Shown here: one piece after another, positions 58,784 to 64,000 of the stretch
How the letters are laid out: each line of letters starts with the position of its first letter
Position numbering within the stretch: the stretch's first letter is position 1
Assembly (NCBI RefSeq): GCF_012275375.1
Contig: NZ_JAAZQJ010000008.1
Span: 62,001-126,000, forward strand
DNA: 64,000 nucleotides
Direction: 5' to 3'
Source of the DNA: Dyella sp. SG609
GTDB lineage: Bacteria > Pseudomonadota > Gammaproteobacteria > Xanthomonadales > Rhodanobacteraceae
Program-made: the position numbers and the translations under genes
Notes under the pieces: generated by a model
The model's database searches: none
The model's input: only the letters and a program-made list of their open reading frames with translations
Told to the model about the DNA's origin: nothing

Positions 58784-59161
58784 TCAATGCGAGCCGGCCT
58801 TGGATATGGGCACGGATCGCTGCGACACCAGCTTCTTCCACAGCTGGTCGATCTCGGCCAGCAGTTCGGGGCCGGGCAGGCCGCTGGCCTGGTCGCGCGC
58901 CATCACCAGCAGGTCGACGGCCGGAAGCTGGGTGCGGATGCGCCGGAAGGATTCGCGCACTAGGCGCTTGATGCGATTGCGCTCGACGGCGCGCTTGGAT
59001 ACGCGCTTGGAAATGGCCAGCCCGAGGCGGGGCTCGCCGAGTCCGTTGTCCCTGTAGCGCACAGAAAAACAGCGGCCGCCGAGGCGGCCGCTGGCATGGC
59101 GCATCGCTGCAAAGTCACCGGCGCGACGGATCCGCGACTCGCGCGGCAGTCCGGCACGCAT
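58784..59161 (-). CDS. rnpA: Ribonuclease P protein component
   Basis: This is a 125-residue basic protein that helps the RNase P RNA mature tRNA 5' ends. The hallmark motif is KRAVERNRIKRLVRESFR (about residues 56-73), preceded by LGLAISKRVSKR. It lies 26 bases after rpmH, the conserved order near the origin. Confidence 0.96.
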   Translation of the reverse strand: MRAGLPRESRIRRAGDFAAMRHASGRLGGRCFSVRYRDNGLGEPRLGLAISKRVSKRAVERNRIKRLVRESFRRIRTQLPAVDLLVMARDQASGLPGPELLAEIDQLWKKLVSQRSVPISKAGSH

Positions 59162-59187
59162 CGGTGCTGTGCCTGTGACCGCGGCGC

Positions 59188-59325
59188 TTACGGGATCAGG
59201 CGCTTGCGGCCCTTGGCGCGACGGGCGTTCAGGATCTTGCGACCGTCGGCCGTGGCCATGCGGGCACGAAAGCCGTGCGTGCGGGCGCGCTTGAGCTTGC
59301 TGGGCTGGAAGGTCCGCTTCGACAT
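59188..59325 (-). CDS. rpmH: Ribosomal protein bL34
   Basis: This is a 45-residue very basic ribosomal protein: start [20 protein letters not shown], end GRKRLIP. A perfect AGGAGGA ribosome-binding site lies 7 bases upstream. It begins the rpmH-rnpA-yidC group. Confidence 0.98.
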   Translation of the reverse strand: MSKRTFQPSKLKRARTHGFRARMATADGRKILNARRAKGRKRLIP

Positions 59326-59344
59326 GGCTTCCTCCTCGTTGGTA

Positions 59345-59445
59345 TGTGGATAAAAAGGTTGGAAATTATGCCGCGCGCTTGCGGGCCCTGTCAAACCCCC
59401 GCTGCAACGGGGGTTTGCGTATCCTGTGGATAATTGTGTGGATAG
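59345..59445. promoter_or_regulatory. DnaA boxes between rpmH and dnaA
   Basis: Two perfect DnaA boxes TGTGGATAA (59345-59353 and 59425-59433) and one near match TGTGGATAG (59437-59445) lie in the 205-base divergent promoter region. They probably allow DnaA to regulate its own gene or form part of a bipartite origin. Confidence 0.8.
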
Positions 59446-59530
59446 GCCCTGGCCGAGAACCGGCAAGCTGCTGTTAGACTTTCCGGTCCACCCCGCGCGC
59501 AAGCGCCCCTGCTGTGGTTGAAGAATACCC

Positions 59531-60886
59531 ATGAGTGATCTGTGGCGGCGCTGTCTCGAGCGTCTCGAAGGCGAATTGAGCGCCGAGGACGTGCACACCT
59601 GGCTGATGCCGCTGCAGGCTCGCGACGACACCATGGGTCTGCAGCTGTTCGCGCCCAATCCCTACACCCTGGACACCGTGCGCGAGCGCTATCTGCCGCG
59701 CATCGAAGCCATGCTCGCCCAGCTGACCGGGCACGAACTTTCCGTGCGCCTGGAAGTGGGTTCGAGCGCCGCGCGCGTGCCGCAGCGTCCGGCTTCGTCC
59801 ATGGCACGCCCCGCGCCGGCGCCGGCCGTGGCCGAACCCGCGCCGACGCAGCCACCCGCGCCCTTCAGCCATAACCTGGACCCGCACTACACCTTCGAAA
59901 CCTTCGTCGAAGGCAAATCCAACCAGCTGGGCAAGGCCGCCGCGATGCAGGTGGCGATGAATCCGGGCCGCGCGTACAACCCGCTGCTGCTGTACGGCGG
60001 CACCGGCCTGGGTAAGACCCACTTGATGCATGCCGCCGGCAACCTGATGCGCGAGCGCAATCCGGACTTCAAGGTGCTGTACCTGCGTTCGGAGCAGTTC
60101 GTGGGCGCCATGATCGAAGCGCTGCGCACCAAGAGCATGGACGAGTTCAAGCGCCGCTTCCGCTCGGTCGACGCGCTGCTGATCGACGACATCCAGTTCT
60201 TCGCCGGCAAGGACACCACGCAGGAAGAGTTCTTCCATACCTTCAACGCGCTGTTCGAATCCAAGCAGCAGATCATCCTGACCTGCGACCGGTACCCGAA
60301 GGAAGTGGACAAGCTGGAGCCGCGCCTGAAGTCGCGCCTGGGCTGGGGCCTGTCGGTGGCGATCGAGCCGCCGGATTTCGAGACGCGCGCGGCGATTCTG
60401 CTGGCCAAGGCGCACGAGAAGGGCGTGGCGGTGACGGAGAACGTGGCGATGCTGCTGGCCAAGCGCATCCGCTCCAACGTGCGCGACCTCGAAGGCGCGC
60501 TCAACACGCTGGCCGCGCGCGCCAATTTCTACGGCAAGCCGATCACCACCGAATTCGCCGAGGAAACGCTGCGCGACCTGCTGGCCACGCACGCCCAGGC
60601 GGTGACGGTGCCCAACATCCAGAAGCAGGTGGCCGACTACTACCAGGTGCGCCTGCAGGATCTGCTGTCCAAGCGCCGCGTGCGTTCGCTGGCCAGGCCG
60701 CGGCAGTTCGCGATGGCGCTGTCCAAGGAACTGACCGAGCACAGCCTGCCGGAGATCGGCGAGGCGTTCGGCGGGCGCGATCACACCACCGTGCTGCACG
60801 CCTGCCGCACCATCAAGAAGCTGTGCGAGACCGATACGCGCATGCGCCAGGACTGGGAACAGCTGATCCGCATCCTTACCGGTTGA
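59531..60886 (+). CDS. dnaA: Chromosomal replication initiator DnaA
   Basis: This is a 451-residue AAA+ initiator. Domain I covers about 1-85 ([21 protein letters not shown]) and a proline/alanine linker follows. Domain III has Walker [13 protein letters not shown] and Walker [10 protein letters not shown]. Domain IV carries the DNA-binding motif [15 protein letters not shown]. It starts the dnaA-dnaN-recF-gyrB order found at many origins. Confidence 0.98.
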   Translation: MSDLWRRCLERLEGELSAEDVHTWLMPLQARDDTMGLQLFAPNPYTLDTVRERYLPRIEAMLAQLTGHELSVRLEVGSSAARVPQRPASSMARPAPAPAVAEPAPTQPPAPFSHNLDPHYTFETFVEGKSNQLGKAAAMQVAMNPGRAYNPLLLYGGTGLGKTHLMHAAGNLMRERNPDFKVLYLRSEQFVGAMIEALRTKSMDEFKRRFRSVDALLIDDIQFFAGKDTTQEEFFHTFNALFESKQQIILTCDRYPKEVDKLEPRLKSRLGWGLSVAIEPPDFETRAAILLAKAHEKGVAVTENVAMLLAKRIRSNVRDLEGALNTLAARANFYGKPITTEFAEETLRDLLATHAQAVTVPNIQKQVADYYQVRLQDLLSKRRVRSLARPRQFAMALSKELTEHSLPEIGEAFGGRDHTTVLHACRTIKKLCETDTRMRQDWEQLIRILTG

Positions 60887-61152
60887 GGTGATGAAGCGGA
60901 GAAATCGGCACCGGTGGGGATAAGCGCTTGAAAAGGGATGGTAGAAGCTGTGGATAATAGGTGGACGTTCGAGGGCTCCCCAGTTATCCACAAGCGACCC
61001 ACACGCTGCGGGCCTGTTAAAGCACACCGTCTTTTTGTTTCAAGTTTTTGATTCTTAAGTGGAAAACGCGGTTTTCAAGTTATCCACGGCACCTACAACC
61101 ACCACAGAACTTCTTTTAAAAACAGAACAGCAGGTTTAGGGGAAGCGCCTAC
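60887..61152. other. Replication origin oriC (dnaA-dnaN spacer)
   Basis: The 266-base gap holds two perfect DnaA boxes (TGTGGATAA at 60949-60957, TTATCCACA at 60984-60992) and two near matches (TGGGGATAA at 60915-60923, TTATCCACG at 61080-61088). An AT-rich stretch at about 61030-61061 with TTTTTG-type runs is a candidate unwinding element. Position between dnaA and dnaN and the strand switch at rpmH agree with an origin. Confidence 0.85.
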
Positions 61153-62253
61153 ATGCAATTCAGCATCCAACGAGAAGCTCTGCTCAAGCCGCTGCAACAG
61201 GTGGTGGGCGTCGTCGAACGTCGCCAGACCCTGCCCGTGCTCGCGAACCTGCTGGTCAAGGTCGGCGACGGCAAGCTTTCGCTGACCGGCACCGATCTCG
61301 AAGTCGAGATGGTTGCCACCACGCCGGCCGACAAGCTGGTCGACGGCGAGATCACCATCCCGGCGCGCAAGCTGTTCGATATCGTGCGTGCACTGCCCGA
61401 TGGCGCGCAGATCGAGTTGAAGCTCAACGGCGATCGCATCGCGCTCAACGCCGGACGCAGCCGCTTTACGCTGGCCACGCTGCCTGCCACGGAATTTCCC
61501 ACCATTGACGAGATCGAGCTGGTGGAGCGGGTGAGCTTGCCGGAAGAAGTACTGCGGGATCTGATGGAGCGCACCGCGTTCGCCATGGCGAACCAGGACG
61601 TGCGCTATTACTTGAACGGCATGCTGCTGGATCTGCAGGAACACACCCTGCGCTGCGTAGCCACCGACGGCCACCGTCTGGCATTGAAGGAAACCAAGCT
61701 GGACAGCAAGGTTTCCACCCGCCGCCAGATCATCATTCCGCGCAAGGGCGTGAACGAGCTGATCGGCTTGTTCGAAACCGGCGACGGCCAGGTGGAACTG
61801 GAGTTCGGCCGCAATCATCTGCGCGTGCGCCGCGGCGACGTGGTGTTTACCTCGAAGCTGATCGACGGCCGTTTCCCGGACTACGAGGCGGTGATCCCGC
61901 TCGGTGCGGACAAGTCGGCCACGCTGGATCGCGAAGTGCTGCGCAGCGCGCTGCAGCGTGCTGCGATTCTGTCGAACGAGAAGTACCGCGGCGTAAAGCT
62001 GGAGCTTTCGTCCGGGAAGCTGCGCATCGTGGCGCACAACCCGGAGCAGGAAGAGGCTGTGGAAGAGCTGGAAGCCGAAACCGTGGTTTCGGATCTGGCC
62101 GTGGGCTTCAACGTCGGGTATCTGCTGGATGCGCTGTCGGCACTGCGCGGCGAGCGGGCACGCCTGAATCTGCGCGATGCGCAGTCCAGCTGCCTGGTGC
62201 AGGAAGACGACAGCGAAGAGGCACGGCACGTGATCATGCCGTTGCGCCTCTGA
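61153..62253 (+). CDS. dnaN: DNA polymerase III subunit beta (sliding clamp)
   Basis: This is a 366-residue clamp protein (start MQFSIQREALLKPLQQVVGVVERRQTLPVLANLL). Three similar domains follow, and the end HVIMPLRL is typical; the C-terminal groove binds polymerase and partner proteins. The length equals that of E. coli DnaN (366). Confidence 0.98.
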   Translation: MQFSIQREALLKPLQQVVGVVERRQTLPVLANLLVKVGDGKLSLTGTDLEVEMVATTPADKLVDGEITIPARKLFDIVRALPDGAQIELKLNGDRIALNAGRSRFTLATLPATEFPTIDEIELVERVSLPEEVLRDLMERTAFAMANQDVRYYLNGMLLDLQEHTLRCVATDGHRLALKETKLDSKVSTRRQIIIPRKGVNELIGLFETGDGQVELEFGRNHLRVRRGDVVFTSKLIDGRFPDYEAVIPLGADKSATLDREVLRSALQRAAILSNEKYRGVKLELSSGKLRIVAHNPEQEEAVEELEAETVVSDLAVGFNVGYLLDALSALRGERARLNLRDAQSSCLVQEDDSEEARHVIMPLRL

Positions 62254-62297
62254 TGGCAGCAGGGATGCGGGCCGGATCGGTCAGCATGCCAGCCAAC

Positions 62298-62330
62298 AAC
62301 GCCGGAGCCGTCGAAAGACGCTCCGGCGTT
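62298..62330 (+). terminator. 10-bp hairpin between dnaN and recF
   Basis: AACGCCGGAG and CTCCGGCGTT pair perfectly around a 13-base loop, followed by CTTGCTTCT. It lies 44 bases after the dnaN stop and could attenuate recF. Confidence 0.6.
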
Positions 62331-62350
62331 CTTGCTTCTGGGCTTGCGTC

Positions 62351-63445
62351 ATGAGGTTGGAGCGTCTGCGGATTCGCGGGCTGCGTTGCCTTGCCGAAGC
62401 GGATATCGAGCTGGGCGAGGGGATTCATGTCTTTGTCGGGGCGAACGGGGCAGGCAAGACGAGCGTGCTGGAGGCGGCGTTTCTGCTTTCCCATGGCCGT
62501 TCGTTCCGTAGTGGCGGGGCAAAGGAGGTCTTGCTGCAGCGGGGCGCGTCATCGCTTTCCGTGTTTGGTGAGATTCGCCATCAGGATGGTCGGATCGGAC
62601 GGGTTGGCCTTGGGCGTGAGGGCGCGCGCTGGGATGCGCGCCTGGATGGACGGAGCGCAAGCCTCGGCGAGGTCGTCAGTGAATGCGCCGTGGTGTGCTT
62701 TGAGCCTGGCTCTCATGCACTGATCGCCGGCGGTGCCGAAGAGCGTCGTCGTTATCTGGATTGGGGCGTGTTCCACGTGGAACATGAGTTTCTGTTGGCT
62801 TGGCGGCGCTATCAGCGCGCGTTGAAGCAGCGAAACAGCTTGCTGAGGTCGAACAGCCCGGTCGCGCCGGAACTCTTCCTTTCCTGGGAGGCGGAGCTTT
62901 CCCAAACCGGCGAGCGAATCCACTTTATGCGGGTTCGTTATCTGGACCAGCTACTGCCGCACCTGGAACAGACCATCGGCGGCCTGCTTCCCGAATTGGG
63001 AGCGATCGAGCTCCGCTATCGCCGTGGCTGGCCTGAAGAGCGGGACCTGGCCGAGGTCTTGGCGGATCAGCGCGATAGGGACCTCTCCCGCGGCCACACC
63101 ACGCAGGGCGTACACCGCGCCGAGTGGTCTATCAGCTTTGAGCATGCCCCTATGCGGGAGCATCTCTCGCGCGGACAGGAGAAGTTGACTGCCCTAGGGT
63201 GCCTGCTTGCTCAGGCCGCCTTATTTGCCAGCCAGAAGGGCGAGTGGCCGGTCGTTTGCCTGGATGATCTTGCTTCCGAACTCGATCTCGCGCACCAGAC
63301 GGCCGTGGTGGGGCAGTTGGCTGGGGTCGGTGCCCAGGTGCTGGTCACGGGAACTGAGCTTCCTGCGCCCTTACAGAGCCTCTCAGCGCATGTGTTCCAC
63401 GTGGAACAAGGGAAAGTCGCCGCGCCTGCTATAATTACTTCTTAG
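62351..63445 (+). CDS. recF: DNA replication and repair protein RecF
   Basis: This is a 364-residue SMC-like ATPase that loads RecA at gaps. Walker A is [13 protein letters not shown], the signature [12 protein letters not shown] lies near residue 274, and Walker B is [12 protein letters not shown]. Two parS-like sites lie inside the coding sequence at codons that read FHVE. Confidence 0.96.
   Translation: MRLERLRIRGLRCLAEADIELGEGIHVFVGANGAGKTSVLEAAFLLSHGRSFRSGGAKEVLLQRGASSLSVFGEIRHQDGRIGRVGLGREGARWDARLDGRSASLGEVVSECAVVCFEPGSHALIAGGAEERRRYLDWGVFHVEHEFLLAWRRYQRALKQRNSLLRSNSPVAPELFLSWEAELSQTGERIHFMRVRYLDQLLPHLEQTIGGLLPELGAIELRYRRGWPEERDLAEVLADQRDRDLSRGHTTQGVHRAEWSISFEHAPMREHLSRGQEKLTALGCLLAQAALFASQKGEWPVVCLDDLASELDLAHQTAVVGQLAGVGAQVLVTGTELPAPLQSLSAHVFHVEQGKVAAPAIITS
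62769..62784. other. parS-like site 1 (TGTTCCACGTGGAACA)
   Basis: A perfect 16-bp palindrome identical in form to the chromosomal ParB-binding sites of pseudomonads. It lies within recF, about 1.8 kb from the candidate oriC. Confidence 0.8.
63393..63408. other. parS-like site 2 (TGTTCCACGTGGAACA)
   Basis: An identical 16-bp palindrome near the end of recF, 624 bases from site 1. Both sites are likely loading points for ParB and hence for SMC/condensin near the origin. No parAB genes are in the window. Confidence 0.8.
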
Positions 63446-63512
63446 TGTCCCTGTTCCGGTTTCCATGGCGCCGTACCGGGCAGGGCAGATGGCGCCAGGA
63501 AACGATCAAGGC

Positions 63513-64000
63513 ATGAACTCATCCTACGATTCGAGCAACATCAAGGTACTCAAAGGTCTTGAAGCGGTGCGCAAGCGCCCCGGCATGTACATCGGCGACA
63601 CCGATGACGGCACGGGCCTGCACCACATGGTGTTCGAAGTCGTCGACAACTCCATCGACGAAGCCCTGGCCGGCTACTGCGACCACGTCATCGTGACCAT
63701 CCATGAGGATGGCTCGGTCAGCGTCAGCGACAACGGCCGCGGCATCCCGGTCGGCATCCATCCGGAAGAAGGGCGTTCCACCGCGGAAGTGGTGATGACC
63801 GTGCTGCACGCCGGCGGCAAGTTCGACGACAACTCGTACAAGGTGTCGGGCGGCCTGCATGGCGTGGGCGTGTCGGTGGTGAACGCGCTGAGCTCGCACC
63901 TGTGGCTGACCATCTACCGCGAAGGCCAGGAGCATCAGCAGGAATACGCCATGGGCGAGCCGCTGTATCCGGTCAAGGTAGTGGCGCCCTCGGCCAAGCA
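63513..64000 (+). CDS. gyrB: DNA gyrase subunit B, N-terminal part
   Basis: The gene starts at ATG 63513 ([29 protein letters not shown]) and runs off the right edge after about 162 codons. The GHKL ATPase motifs are seen: [13 protein letters not shown] with the catalytic glutamate, DNGRGIPVG and GGLHGVG. It supercoils DNA with GyrA and completes the origin cluster. Confidence 0.97.
   Translation, partial: MNSSYDSSNIKVLKGLEAVRKRPGMYIGDTDDGTGLHHMVFEVVDNSIDEALAGYCDHVIVTIHEDGSVSVSDNGRGIPVGIHPEEGRSTAEVVMTVLHAGGKFDDNSYKVSGGLHGVGVSVVNALSSHLWLTIYREGQEHQQEYAMGEPLYPVKVVAPSAK

Overview
The window is a high-GC gammaproteobacterial chromosome segment. It most resembles the Rhodanobacteraceae/Xanthomonadaceae (Dyella, Rhodanobacter, Luteibacter, Frateuria types). 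The support is the run gyrB-recF-dnaN-dnaA-rpmH-rnpA-yidC-mnmE at the right end, carboxypeptidase-regulatory-domain TonB receptors, an acid-PNGase-type protein, an HslV with a short propeptide, and abundant short palindromic intergenic repeats. No prophage, insertion sequence or CRISPR array was seen.

Left part (1-11.3 kb): a glycan-use locus. It holds the tail of a LacI-family regulator, a TonB-dependent receptor, a perfect LacI-type operator palindrome, and a tight five-gene operon: a glycoamylase-domain (GH144-like) hydrolase, a sugar-binding lipoprotein, two ABC permeases and a large discoidin/six-hairpin glycosidase. No transporter ATPase is present. 11.3-30 kb: mostly housekeeping and scattered accessory genes. 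These are pirin, UPF0149, exonuclease III, a 694-residue unknown, oligopeptidase A, a cNMP/patatin protein, gamma carbonic anhydrase, an LMW-PTP-like protein, a TonB-type protein and its paralogue, a secreted PNGase-A family amidase, aroE, and a RimK-like ATP-grasp gene divergent from a GNAT gene.

Middle (30.6-43.8 kb): lptM-dapF-DUF484-xerC in the classical enterobacterial order, a second large TonB receptor with twin operator-like palindromes, hslVU, a DPP-IV-type peptidase, a Nu-class GST and a Spy-like protein.

44.7-52.6 kb is the most interesting part: an expanded RNA-repair island. Two RlaP-type nucleotidyltransferases converge on rtcA. The opposite strand carries rsr (bacterial Ro60), three tandem Y-RNA-like genes, rtcB and rtcA. 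All of these can be driven from an excellent sigma-54 promoter and are divergent from rtcR, the sigma-54 activator with a ligand-sensing Rossmann-type N-terminus. One Y RNA contains a complete circularly permuted tRNA body (T arm, 7-bp acceptor stem, D arm). A second keeps only the T arm and acceptor stem, and the third is a minimal stem-loop. Compensatory changes between the three support the shared stems.

Right end (52.7-64 kb): ftsK with a 15-bp coding minisatellite, mnmE, yidC, rnpA and rpmH. The replication origin lies between dnaA and dnaN with several DnaA boxes. It is followed by dnaN, recF (carrying two perfect parS-like sites) and the start of gyrB. A roughly 90-bp imperfect palindrome family occurs four times, each time exactly between convergent genes.
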